DNA of 64,000 nucleotides from NCBI RefSeq assembly GCF_000174435.1, contig NZ_ACJN02000003.1:884263-948262 (forward strand), written 5' to 3'. Position 1 is the first letter of the stretch, and each line of letters opens with the position of its first letter. The notes beneath the pieces were generated by a model, which was given only the letters and a program-made list of their open reading frames with translations, searched no databases and was not told the DNA's origin. The DNA is from Desulfonatronospira thiodismutans ASO3-1 (GTDB lineage: Bacteria; Desulfobacterota; Desulfovibrionia; Desulfovibrionales; Desulfonatronovibrionaceae). A program made the translations under genes and the position numbers. This document shows, piece by piece, positions 25,554 to 33,556 of this stretch.

Positions 25554-26845
25554 TATTTAAACACCCTCTGAAATACTAAGTCTTCATGCTTGAGATAGTA
25601 GCCCATATCAAAGACTGCATCCAGCTCATCCAGTGGAATATGCTTAAGGATCTCCTGGTTCTCCCGGATCCTGTCGGGAAAATATACCTTGTTCTCCCAG
25701 CAGTACATGGCATCCTCCTGCACCAGTTCATAGGCCTTTTGCCGCTCCAGACCCTTTTCCACCAGGGCCAGCAGAACTCTCTGGGAAAAGTAAAGCCCCA
25801 TGGAAAGATCCAGGTTGTACTCCATATTGGCGTCATTTACCTGCAGCTTGTCCAGAAGGTTCGTGAGCCTGGTAAGCATGTAGTGGATAAGGATGGTGGA
25901 ATCGGGCATGATCACCCTTTCCACAGAGGAATGACTGATATCGCGTTCGTGCCACAGGGCCATGTTTTCCATGGCTGCCAGGGCATTGCTTCGCACCAGC
26001 CGGGACAGTCCGGTGAGGTTCTCAGCGGAAATGGGATTCTTCTTGTGCGGCATGGCTGAAGACCCCTTCTGCCCCTTGGAAAAGCCTTCTTCGGCTTCCA
26101 GTACTTCGGTGCGCTGCAAGTGTCTGAGCTCCACGCACAGACGCTCAATACCACCTGCCATCAGGGCCAGAGCGGTGAAATACTCAGCATAGCGATCGCG
26201 CTGCACTATCTGGGTGGATACAGGGTCCACCTCAAGACCCAGCTTCCGGCAGGCCAGCTCTTCCAGCCGGGGGTCCAGATGGGCATAAGTGCCCACTGCA
26301 CCGGATATCTTGCCCACCCGGATCTGCTCCAGCGCCCTTTGCCACCTGGCCTCGTGTCTGCGCATTTCAGCATAAAAACCGGCCATTTTCTGCCCGAAAC
26401 TGATGGGCTCGGCATGAATGCCGTGAGTACGCCCCATCATGAGCCGGCCCTTGTACTCGTGGGATATCCGGTCCAGAGACTGAAGAAGCCCGTCCAGGGC
26501 TTTGGCGATTATCTCACCTGCCCTGTAGAGCGAAAGGGCATTGGCAGTATCAACAATATCCGAGGAAGTGCATCCCAGGTGAATATATCTGGCCGAAGGC
26601 CCTACCTTTTCTTCCACAGCTGTTAGAAAGGCGATGACATCGTGCCTGGTCCGCTCTTCGATTTCCAGAATGCGGTCCAGGTCAAAGTCGGCCCTGGCAC
26701 GGATATTTTCCATGTCCTGAGCCGGGATTGCACCCAGTTCATGCCAGGCTTCGCAGATGGCCAGTTCCACTTCCAGCCAGGCCCTGAATCTTTTCTCCTG
26801 GGTCCAGAGCTCACCCATTTCCTTTCGGGTATATCTTTCTATCAT
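25553..26845 (-). CDS. purB: Adenylosuccinate lyase
   Basis: 430 residues of the fumarase/aspartase superfamily. It acts twice in purine synthesis: SAICAR to AICAR plus fumarate, and adenylosuccinate to AMP plus fumarate. Signatures: TSSDIVDTANAL, the GRTHGIHAEPISFG block, and the mobile-loop signature GSSAMPHKKNPISAEN. It is the first gene of a five-gene coupled operon that continues through pyrE, a lipoprotein, an L,D-transpeptidase and a coiled-coil membrane protein. Confidence 0.95.
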   Translation of the reverse strand: MIERYTRKEMGELWTQEKRFRAWLEVELAICEAWHELGAIPAQDMENIRARADFDLDRILEIEERTRHDVIAFLTAVEEKVGPSARYIHLGCTSSDIVDTANALSLYRAGEIIAKALDGLLQSLDRISHEYKGRLMMGRTHGIHAEPISFGQKMAGFYAEMRRHEARWQRALEQIRVGKISGAVGTYAHLDPRLEELACRKLGLEVDPVSTQIVQRDRYAEYFTALALMAGGIERLCVELRHLQRTEVLEAEEGFSKGQKGSSAMPHKKNPISAENLTGLSRLVRSNALAAMENMALWHERDISHSSVERVIMPDSTILIHYMLTRLTNLLDKLQVNDANMEYNLDLSMGLYFSQRVLLALVEKGLERQKAYELVQEDAMYCWENKVYFPDRIRENQEILKHIPLDELDAVFDMGYYLKHEDLVFQRVFK

Positions 26846-26935
26846 GGTCAGTTTCCAGGCGGATTTTCAGGGCTGTTTAAGGCCCTGCAGACTTAACCTG
26901 TGGAGGTGCAGGAATTGAATCTCAGCTTATAGTTC

Positions 26936-26963
26936 AAAAAAGGCAGCTTGAAAGCTGCCTTTT
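26936..26963 (-). terminator. Rho-independent terminator behind the FmdB-type gene
   Basis: The hairpin AAGGCAGCTT/AAGCTGCCTT has a GA-type loop and, on the minus strand, a run of Ts. It lies 6 bp past the stop of the zinc-ribbon gene and separates it from purB. The A run on the other side could let it work in both directions. Confidence 0.85.
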
Positions 26964-26968
26964 AAAAG

Positions 26969-27274
26969 TTAAGTGTTGGATGTGTCCTGGGATGACGGGG
27001 TACTGCTTTCTGAGCTGGTCGAGGCCGAGTTATCGCTCTTGGCTTCGCCGTTTTTGGCGGTGGTTTTGCCGTTGCCGTTGCCGACCTCGCTTTTGCGGTT
27101 GCAGTAATCCGTCACATACCAGCCACTGCCTTTAAGCACAAAGGCTGAATTGGAAATAAGTCTTGAAGATGCGCCCCCGCAAATGGGGCAGTTGACCTCA
27201 CGTTCCTTGAAGTCCTTCTGCCACTCCTCAAAAAGCTGTTGGCATTCGTTGCACCTGTACTCGTAAATAGGCAT
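26969..27274 (-). CDS. FmdB-family zinc-ribbon protein
   Basis: 101 residues. The N-terminal half is the conserved FmdB/CxxC zinc ribbon (MPIYEYRCNECQQLFEEWQ, then CPICGG), with two Cys pairs that should bind one zinc. Residues 60-101 are a low-complexity Gly/Asn/Ser/Thr tail. The family name comes from a putative regulator of amide metabolism; the role here is unknown. A terminator follows directly. GGAGG is present upstream of the ATG. Confidence 0.85.
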   Translation of the reverse strand: MPIYEYRCNECQQLFEEWQKDFKEREVNCPICGGASSRLISNSAFVLKGSGWYVTDYCNRKSEVGNGNGKTTAKNGEAKSDNSASTSSESSTPSSQDTSNT

Positions 27275-27501
27275 TTTTTCCTCCTTAGACAGGTTTGAAA
27301 TATATTTTTCCTGATGTTTTTTTAGTATCTGTCAAGCAGTTGCCTCATAAAAAGATTTGAACAAAACATTGACGCAAAATCCTTCCACAATGCAGAATTC
27401 ATTTATCGCCAAAAAAAGATTTGTCAAGACTTCCGGTGCCAGCTGACACTTAACCCATCAGGCTTGAGATCCCTGCCTGAAAACATCCAGAACCGGCCAG
27501 G

Positions 27502-27618
27502 CTAGGCCTTGCCAGCGGCCTGGATAGCTTCTTTCTTGCGCTGTTTGAGGCGCTTTTTCTTTCTGCGGCGGCGCCGGTCAATTTCCTTGTGACGTTCAAT
27601 CTTCTTGTGCCTGCTCAT
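27502..27618 (-). CDS. 38-residue very basic conserved-type small protein
   Basis: ATG 27616-27618 is preceded by GGGAGG at a good distance and followed by 38 codons to TAG. The product, MSRHKKIERHKEIDRRRR and onward, is nearly half Lys/Arg and ends IQAAGKA. It resembles tiny basic RNA-associated proteins such as those filed as DUF6800, but that match is from memory. Binding to RNA or ribosomes is plausible. It is monocistronic and sits between the FmdB-type and DUF362 genes. Confidence 0.65.
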   Translation of the reverse strand: MSRHKKIERHKEIDRRRRRKKKRLKQRKKEAIQAAGKA

Positions 27619-27708
27619 TATTTCAATCCTCCCTTTCAATTTCTAAAAAAATAATTTTAATACATAACATTACGGCATGTCCAGTACTTTGTTGGCCTGA
27701 GCCGGAGA

Positions 27709-28812
27709 TTAAATCCCAGCCAGTTCATAGCTCTGTGATCCAAGGCCCAGATCATGTGCATAGTCCAGGGCGTGAGAGCCGTTGGTCTTGGGATGCGCTG
27801 CAGTAAACTTGTCCTGGCCCGGTGTTATATCTTTGGGCAAAGCACTGGGATGCAAAGGCTGGGCCTGGTTCACCAGGTCCAGGCAGGCCCTGTCCAGGGC
27901 CACCGGATCCAGGGAGGCCAGAACCCCCAGATCCGGGCACAGAGGGGCATCGCTGAATCCCGGACAGTCGCAGTCCGGGGTGACGTTAAAAATATAATTT
28001 ATATGCACGCACCTGTCTTTTTTCCGGGAAAGTACAGCAGCAGAGTACTCCATCATGCGCTCCAGGAAGGCATTGCCTTCTGTCTCCCAGTTGATCTGCA
28101 GGGCCCCTGTTTTGCACACCAGAATGCAGGCAGCGCAACCCACGCATTTTTCCGGGTCCATGCGCACTTTCTCGTCAACAAGAGTCAGAGCCCCGGATGC
28201 ACAGACCTGCATGCACAGGCCGCAGCCCTGGCAATGGGAATCATCCACCTTGGGAGCCAGGCCGGAATGCTGGTGCATTTTGCCCTGCCTGGTGGCGCAG
28301 CCCATGGCCAGGTTTTTCAGGGCTCCGCCGAAACCGGAAAGCTCGTGCCCCTTGAAATGGCTGACATTGACCATGAAATCAGCATCCATTATATCGCCTG
28401 CCAGGTAAAATTCGGACAGGTGCCTGCCCTCAAAGCTCACCCTTCTCTGGTTGTTGCTCCTGAGCCCGTCGGCAATGATCACCGGGGCTCCCAGCACATT
28501 GGGGTCGAAACCGTGCATTGCTGCCTGCATGTGGTGGGATACGGCCTCCCCCCTGTTGCCCACATAAAGGGTGTTGGTATCGGTAAGAAATGGCCTGGCC
28601 CCGGTCTTCTTTATAAATTCCACCACGGGCCTGACCCACAGCGGGGAAACAAAGCCGGTGGTGCCTCCCTCCCCGAAATGGATCTTTACCGCAGTGAGCA
28701 TGCCCGGCTCCAGCATGGAACCCAGGTCGATCTTCTTCAGCAGCTTTTTCAAGCGCAGGTCATAGGGCATCTTGCGCGAGGCCCGCAGGTTCCAGAAATA
28801 TACTTTGCTCAT
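27709..28812 (-). CDS. DUF362 protein with two [4Fe-4S] ferredoxin motifs
   Basis: 367 residues from ATG 28812 (MSKVYFWNLRAS), which has AGGAG 8 bases upstream; an upstream in-frame start would overlap the hairpin leader. The DUF362 domain covers about 35-190 (VKIHFGEGGTTGFVSPLWVRP, DADFMVNVSHFKGHELSGFGGALKN). Two full cluster motifs follow: CQGCGLCMQVCASGAL and CVGCAACILVCKTGAL. The family is common in anaerobes and proposed to work in electron transfer or metal handling; no precise role is established. Confidence 0.88.
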   Translation of the reverse strand: MSKVYFWNLRASRKMPYDLRLKKLLKKIDLGSMLEPGMLTAVKIHFGEGGTTGFVSPLWVRPVVEFIKKTGARPFLTDTNTLYVGNRGEAVSHHMQAAMHGFDPNVLGAPVIIADGLRSNNQRRVSFEGRHLSEFYLAGDIMDADFMVNVSHFKGHELSGFGGALKNLAMGCATRQGKMHQHSGLAPKVDDSHCQGCGLCMQVCASGALTLVDEKVRMDPEKCVGCAACILVCKTGALQINWETEGNAFLERMMEYSAAVLSRKKDRCVHINYIFNVTPDCDCPGFSDAPLCPDLGVLASLDPVALDRACLDLVNQAQPLHPSALPKDITPGQDKFTAAHPKTNGSHALDYAHDLGLGSQSYELAGI

Positions 28813-28844
28813 AAAAATTCTCCTTTGCCCCTTTACTGCCAGAA

Positions 28845-28881
28845 ATAAAAACAGGGAACAACCCCCGGGGCTGCTCCCTGT
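28845..28881 (-). terminator. Terminator-like hairpin in the leader of the DUF362 gene
   Basis: The stem 28851-28866/28867-28881 has two A-C mismatches on the + strand that become G-U pairs on the minus strand. The minus-strand copy is followed by a T-rich run (28845-28850 complement). It therefore works as a minus-strand terminator. It lies 38 bp upstream of the DUF362 ATG and far from the next minus-strand gene (29483), so it could be an attenuator. Confidence 0.6.
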
Positions 28882-28904
28882 CAAAACCGATTCGTGTGAT
28901 CTTT

Positions 28905-29018
28905 ATCGAAGTCGGAGTCGGGATCGGTATCGGCTTCGGAAAAAATAGAAGTGATAATCAAGCGGGTTAAAAACCCAAAACCTTCGATACCGATGCCGAT
29001 CCCGATACCGACCCCGAC
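28905..29018. repeat. Hexamer-based inverted repeat (GATACC/GGTATC type)
   Basis: The left arm 28910-28939 (GTCGGAGTCGGGATCGGTAT...) and right arm 28981-29018 (ending CCCGATACCGACCCCGAC) are imperfect inverted repeats built from GATACC-like hexamers around a 40-bp AT-rich core. It adjoins element copy B, whose left flank begins 18 bp away. Confidence 0.6.
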
Positions 29019-29035
29019 AAGAGCCTCATACTGAT

Positions 29036-29390
29036 GTAACTCTTCAGGGGGGGAGATATGCCAATTTGCCTGTCTGCCAGACGGGTAATGCCTTGCTGGG
29101 GATCTTTTATTCTTCAAAACCGTGTGTGCGGAGCACCAGTGTGAAGCCTGAAGGCTTCCCGTGCCGGAGAAGATTTTTTGGCACGGGCAACTTCGTTGCT
29201 CATCCCAGTGAAACCAGCTACGCTGACCCAGCACTCACTTTTCCATTTGTTTGCTTGTGATGAAACCGAAATTATTAAAGTGAGTGCTGGGTGTTTCACG
29301 GGACAGGCGGGCGGCTCTGCCGCTCACGGCTGGGGAGTACGCCTCAAGTCTATTCCCGGTGGGGATTGCTGGCACCCCCTGAATGGTTAC
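29036..29390 (-). mobile_element. MITE-like element, copy B (inverted relative to copy A)
   Basis: 355 bp, with ends GTAACTCTTCAGGGG and CCCCTGAATGGTTAC. The flanks ATACTGAT (29028-29035) and ATATTGAT (29391-29398) are an 8-bp direct repeat with one transition. The arms match copy A (793-1088) in reverse. It lacks the hairpin that is special to copy A but has its own insertion of about 107 bp holding a perfect 16-bp inverted repeat (29226-29241 and 29277-29292). No ORF. Confidence 0.75.
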
Positions 29391-29410
29391 ATATTGATGA
29401 GGGGTTACAC

Positions 29411-29475
29411 CACCTTCTCCCCAAATCCCCCAATTCCTCGATTCCCCAATTCCTGAATACCTCAATCCCATCATC
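29411..29475. repeat. Degenerate CCCCAATTCCTGAAT tract
   Basis: About 65 bp of CCCCAATTCC, TCGATTCC and TCCTGAATACC units next to the FadL stop codon, similar to the tracts at 10024 and 14150. Confidence 0.55.
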
Positions 29476-29482
29476 CTTAAAC

Positions 29483-30748
29483 TCAAAACTGATAGCTGAA
29501 GCTCATACTCCCGATGTGGGTATGTCCATCCTTGAACCTGCTGTCCAGTATATCTATAGTGCCGTCATCGGTGCTGTCCCTGGCGTCAATACTGCGGTTG
29601 GCGAACCACAGGTAGGAATAGGACAGATCCAGGCTGGCCTGGTCCCAGCTGAATCCGATGCCGGAGGTAATAATATGTCTATCGTTGGTAGGAGTCATGT
29701 AGTCGGCATACTTGTCCCGGTCAGGGATCTGGTCAAATACATACCCCAGCCTCAGATCTATAAGCTCTGTCAGGTCGTATTCCGCGCCGAACTGAAAACG
29801 CCACACATCCTCCCACTTTTTATCAATAGCTCGCTCTTCAAAACCTGGAAAGAGAGGTTCACTGTACTCAATTTTCAGCTCATCATAAGTACTCCACAAG
29901 GTATATATGGCGTTGGCTTCCAGGGTCAGCCTTTCCAGGGGCCGATACATTACCCCCAAGCCAAAGGAATCAGGCAATGTGATGTCACCCTCTGCGGAGG
30001 TGTTCTGGAAAAAACCTGGAGGAGTACCCGCAGGTCGATCAAACTTTGCATCGCCGGAGACTGTCTGCTTTACCCGGCTTTTGTAGGTCAGGCCCACCGC
30101 CCAGGTGTCGCTGGGCTTGTAGTGCAGGGCTGCGTTGGCTCCAAACCCGAAACTGTCTCCGTGGACTTCGGCATCTATATCTGAAAGTCCAAAAGCCTGT
30201 CCATTAACAGCTCTTTCCTGCTTGAAATCAAACCACATTACTTCAATCCCGAATGCCATGGACCATGAATCACTGATCTTCAGGGCCAGGTTGGGGTTGA
30301 AGGACAGGGACTGTACCCTGTTGTAATATGAATTATATCTGCCGGGCCAGTCATCGGGATATTCAGTCCCCAGTCCGAACCTGGAGTATATGCCCAGACC
30401 CAGCCAGGCCTGGTCTGTCAGTTGATGGGTCAAAAATGCATGCGGCGGAATCCAGTAATTGCTCTCTATACTGGTGGTCTCAGTATTTCCCGTCTCATCA
30501 GTGGTCCTTATGTCTCCGCCCGGGGCCACCACAGAAAAACCCAGCTTGGTCCTGGTGCCCTCAAGCTGGGTTATTCCCGCCGGATTATAGGCCACTGCCG
30601 AAGCATCGTCCGCTCTGCCGATCATGGTGCCCCCCAGCGCCGTTCCCCTGGCCCCCCACTCATAAAGGGCAAAGCCGGCTGCGTGGACACTTCCCCCGTA
30701 CCCGAAACACATGAACAAAAACAGCACAACAACTCTTTTCCAGTTCAT
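29483..30748 (-). CDS. OmpP1/FadL-family outer-membrane transporter
   Basis: 421 residues with a signal peptide (1-23, ending HAA). FadL-type proteins are 14-strand barrels that carry long-chain fatty acids or other hydrophobic compounds across the outer membrane. The N-terminal plug pattern GFALYEWGARGTALGGTMIGRADDASAVAYNPAGIT is diagnostic, broken here for length at GGTM. Alternating strands and a terminal Phe (MSFSYQF) fit a barrel assembled by BAM. GGAGGGG precedes the ATG. A toluene-, hydrocarbon- or lipid-uptake role cannot be separated by sequence. Confidence 0.9.
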   Translation of the reverse strand: MNWKRVVVLFLFMCFGYGGSVHAAGFALYEWGARGTALGGTMIGRADDASAVAYNPAGITQLEGTRTKLGFSVVAPGGDIRTTDETGNTETTSIESNYWIPPHAFLTHQLTDQAWLGLGIYSRFGLGTEYPDDWPGRYNSYYNRVQSLSFNPNLALKISDSWSMAFGIEVMWFDFKQERAVNGQAFGLSDIDAEVHGDSFGFGANAALHYKPSDTWAVGLTYKSRVKQTVSGDAKFDRPAGTPPGFFQNTSAEGDITLPDSFGLGVMYRPLERLTLEANAIYTLWSTYDELKIEYSEPLFPGFEERAIDKKWEDVWRFQFGAEYDLTELIDLRLGYVFDQIPDRDKYADYMTPTNDRHIITSGIGFSWDQASLDLSYSYLWFANRSIDARDSTDDGTIDILDSRFKDGHTHIGSMSFSYQF

Positions 30749-30927
30749 TTCCCCTCCAAGTCAGTTTCACGGATTTTATGCCATTTTTCAACCGCACCCA
30801 AAAAACTGACTGCCTAATACCTTCAGGAAAAAAAGGCAATATCTGCATACAATTTTAATTCCAGACATAATCGGAAGGGATAGTCGTCATGCATTAGCAC
30901 CGGATACCGGCCGGAAGACAACACGCT

Positions 30928-31320
30928 CTATTCCCAGCGGTTTCCGCGCTTTTTGAGCTCTATGTATTCCAGCCGGCCCTGGTCACTGACAAAGGAACTC
31001 AAGGCCCAGCTCACCAGGGCTATAATCAGAGCCCCGCCCATGGCCGACCAGAAACCGTGGATCTCCAGTCCGGAGACGACTCCGGAGACCATCAGCAGAA
31101 GTACAGCGTTGATTACAAAGGTAAAAAGACCGAAGGTGAGGACATTTAACGGCAGGGTCACCAGCAGGAGTATGGGACGGAAAAGGGCATTAAGGATACC
31201 CAGAAAGGCGGCAGCCACGAAAGCTGAAAAAAATCCGGCCACATGGATTCCGCCCACTATGTAGGCGCAGATTATGACCGCCACTGTCAAAATCAGCCAG
31301 CGTATAATAATTCCAGGCAT
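30928..31320 (-). CDS. Small four-TM membrane protein (Phage_holin_4_2-like, PF04020)
   Basis: 130 residues with four hydrophobic helices and the family pattern IRWLILTVAVIICAYIVGGI, LGILNALFRPILLLVTLPLN and a charged C-terminus. The family is widespread in bacterial chromosomes and named after holins only by resemblance; no phage genes surround it. The function is unknown. Confidence 0.85.
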   Translation of the reverse strand: MPGIIIRWLILTVAVIICAYIVGGIHVAGFFSAFVAAAFLGILNALFRPILLLVTLPLNVLTFGLFTFVINAVLLLMVSGVVSGLEIHGFWSAMGGALIIALVSWALSSFVSDQGRLEYIELKKRGNRWE

Positions 31321-32029
31321 GGGATCACCTCTTGGGGCAAGAATTGAAGTTCTGAATTATTGTTTTTGAAGCCTTGCTTTGGATTACTTATGTCAGTGAC
31401 TTACTCCTGAAACCCTGTCATAAAAAACAAGAACCACGCGCTGCGCGTGGCAGGCCTTAGACAGGATTAACAGGATGGATAGGATAATCAGCCACCGGCC
31501 TGATGCCGCTGACTGAATTTACCATCGCCAAAGGCGATTGAAGACCTTTTGGCCTGGCTTCCGCCTGTCCCGTTTAATTGCTCGCAGAGCAAGCCCGAAG
31601 GGCATTAAACTGGGAGCCAGGACAAAAATATTTTTCTCTTAATCCATCTCTTAATCCTGTTAATCCTGTCTAAAATACTCTTTTCTTTATTGGGTTGCGG
31701 GCATATCCCGCGTTAGCATAGCTCCTATATATGAAAAATATTGTCAAGTTTTTACAAGACCATATCGCGCTTGAGCAGCCGGCCATGTTATAGGGCAGGT
31801 TTGGATACATACCCGGCTGCAAAATAATTAAGTAGACATTTTCACGGAATTGGGGGACTATCACAAGTGACAAGACTATTTCCGGGCTTGCCGCAAGACC
31901 CGTATACTCCCCTTCTCAAGGGATCTTTGTGCCTGGTGCACAAACAGACCTCAACTGACTACATGAGACTGCGGCAACCAAGCATAACAACCCCACAATC
32001 CTGGCCCGGCCTGAATCAGGAGGACTCGC
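31321..32029. other. Long intergenic spacer with a 217-bp element
   Basis: 709 bp between divergent genes. It contains a CCACGCG/CGCGTGG mini-hairpin at 31434-31450, the element with 20-bp ends at 31457-31673, and then about 350 bp with no recognised feature apart from a GCAGCCGG/CCCGGCTGC dyad near 31775-31820. A 67-codon minus frame at 31670 lacks coding features. Confidence 0.55.
31457..31673. repeat. Element with 20-bp terminal inverted repeats (TTAGACAGGATTAACAGGAT)
   Basis: The end 31457-31476 is the exact reverse complement of 31654-31673. The units ACAGGATTA/ACAGGAT repeat at nine-base spacing on both sides. Inside are further dyads (TCGCCAAAGGCGA; CCCGTTTAAT with ATTAAACTGGG). No flanking duplication was found. 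There is no ORF. It may be a MITE or a structured non-coding unit. Confidence 0.6.
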
Positions 32030-32743
32030 ATGCGTGAAAACTGGACCAGTAATTTTTCAGCAGGCCTGCTTATCGGCGTGGCCCTGGTCATCAGCTCCCT
32101 GGTTCTTGGAGGGGCTGTCAAAGATTTTAGATCCTACGACAGATACGTAAGCGTACGCGGATTTGCTGAGAGGGAAGTGCCTGCAGACCTGGCCTACTGG
32201 CCCATCTCCTTCAGCGCGGCGGGAAACGACTTGCAGAAAATTCAGGAAGAGCTGGACACTTCCGCTGATAAAGTCATGGCTTTTTTAGACAGGCAGGGCC
32301 TTGGGGAGGCCGAGGCATCCATCTCATCCCCCAGGATAAACGACCAGCACGCCTTTGGTGCTTCTCCTCAGCACTTGCCGGCCAACAGGTTTACCGCCCA
32401 GAGTGTAATAACCGTGCGCACAGGGGATGCAAAAGCGGTCAAGGAAGCCATGTCCGCCGCAGGAGAACTCCTTTCAGAGGGGGTGGTCCTGGTGCACTCT
32501 TACGAGTTTCAGCCCAGGTTTGAATTCACAGGCCTGGCGGAAATCAAGCCGGAAATGATAGCCGAGGCCACACGCGATGCCCGAAGCGCAGCCAGGCAGT
32601 TCGCCCGGGATTCAGAAAGCAGTGTTGGAGCCATTAGAAGGGCGAGCCAGGGACTGTTCACCATCAACGACCGGGACGATTTCACCCCGGAAATCAAGCG
32701 GGTCAGAGTGGTGACCAGCGTGGATTATTTCCTGGAAGACTGA
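32030..32743 (+). CDS. SIMPL-domain (DUF541/YggE-like) protein
   Basis: 237 residues. One N-terminal TM/signal-anchor helix (about 12-28) is followed by the SIMPL domain (SVRGFAEREVPADLAYWPISFSA and on), ending RVRVVTSVDYFLED. The family, named for an IRAK-interacting relative, is mostly periplasmic in bacteria; E. coli YggE has been linked to oxidative stress. AGGAGG-like CAGGAGG lies before the ATG. Monocistronic. Confidence 0.88.
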   Translation: MRENWTSNFSAGLLIGVALVISSLVLGGAVKDFRSYDRYVSVRGFAEREVPADLAYWPISFSAAGNDLQKIQEELDTSADKVMAFLDRQGLGEAEASISSPRINDQHAFGASPQHLPANRFTAQSVITVRTGDAKAVKEAMSAAGELLSEGVVLVHSYEFQPRFEFTGLAEIKPEMIAEATRDARSAARQFARDSESSVGAIRRASQGLFTINDRDDFTPEIKRVRVVTSVDYFLED

Positions 32744-32854
32744 CTGCAGGATAAATGATGATATCATTTTGCAGCGATGCCTGTTTTCTTTGACCATAAA
32801 GCATGAAAATACCGACATCATGCCTTCGATGTGAACATTTGTCTTCCCTGCTTC

Positions 32855-33526
32855 CTACCTGGCGATCATGGTCCGCAGTATTTCGGCGCACTTGCTGCTG
32901 TTGAAGGCCATGAGGTACAGCTTGTCCACGTAGTGAATCAGCTGGTAGATATCCTTGAATTCCAGATCTGAATTGAAGACTTTCCGGGTAATCTCGTTCT
33001 TGTTCCTGAAGACCTTGTCCTTTTGTTCCCTGATCTTGCGCAGGCTTTCCTTGAGTTCTTCGCGGTTCATGCTTTCCATGTGCACTAAGGCTGTAGTCTC
33101 CCTAAGGGCCGGCCCCACCATGGCCAGGGTCTTGACCACATCACCCTGTAAAAACAAGAGATCTCGCTGAAACTCCTCCGGGATATTCACCTCGCGCATG
33201 CCCAGCCAGTTCAGGGCTTCCTGGGCGGCATCCAGGATATTGTCCTGCACGCTGGTGTAATTGAGAAACTGGATCTTATCCACGGTCATAAAAAGACCTC
33301 GCGGCAGGTGATTGCGTATATGCCGGATAATCTTGTCCGCCTGGCTCTCCAGTTCATTTATGCGGCTCTGCAGGGATATAAATTCCGGGCATTTGTCCCC
33401 CCCGCCGATATAGCACTCCAGTGCTTCGTTTATAACCTCGATGGATTCATGGATTTTTTCATAGTGATCATGCAATCCTTCCATGGGGGATTTGTTGGAC
33501 AAAAGTCCGAAAAAATTCATTCTCAT
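32855..33526 (-). CDS. DUF47/PhoU-like protein (TIGR00153 type), Pit-associated
   Basis: A 223-residue all-helical protein. The family shares the PhoU three-helix bundle and is typically encoded beside Pit phosphate transporters, where it is thought to tune transport. Features: LHDHYEKIHESIEVINEAL, ELESQADKIIRHIRNHLPRGLFMTVDK, and the C-terminal LIHYVDKLYLMAFNSSKCAEILRTM. It starts 30 bp after the transporter gene. Confidence 0.88.
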   Translation of the reverse strand: MRMNFFGLLSNKSPMEGLHDHYEKIHESIEVINEALECYIGGGDKCPEFISLQSRINELESQADKIIRHIRNHLPRGLFMTVDKIQFLNYTSVQDNILDAAQEALNWLGMREVNIPEEFQRDLLFLQGDVVKTLAMVGPALRETTALVHMESMNREELKESLRKIREQKDKVFRNKNEITRKVFNSDLEFKDIYQLIHYVDKLYLMAFNSSKCAEILRTMIAR

Positions 33527-33556
33527 GGGGCACCTCGCATTTGGAGTCGATTAAAT

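Larger units (their letters stand above)
28885..29482. other. Intergenic spacer filled by repeats
   Basis: About 600 bp between the DUF362 leader hairpin and the FadL gene stop. It holds the GATACC-type inverted repeat (28905-29018), the mobile-element copy B (29036-29390) and a CCCCAATTCC tract (29411-29475). Minus-strand reading frames across it translate to repetitive Asp/Ser and Gly/Ile strings and are not genes. Confidence 0.65.

Noticed and set aside
27754-28848. 364-codon + frame opposite the DUF362 gene
   Set aside because: The minus strand encodes two perfect [4Fe-4S] motifs and DUF362 blocks; the + frame has no recognisable features.
28905-29018. Reading the GATACC inverted repeat as a CRISPR or iteron origin
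   Set aside because: Units are six bases without spacers, only two arms occur, and no replication genes (dnaA, rep) are near.
28881-29234. Minus-strand frame of 117 codons with Gly-Ile and Asp-Ser-Asp repeats
   Set aside because: The repeats are translations of the GATACC-type hexamer arms and the rest falls in mobile element B; there is no ribosome-binding site or known domain.
31670-31873. 67-codon minus frame beside the 217-bp element
   Set aside because: It starts far from any ribosome-binding site and lies in AT-rich spacer; no motif.
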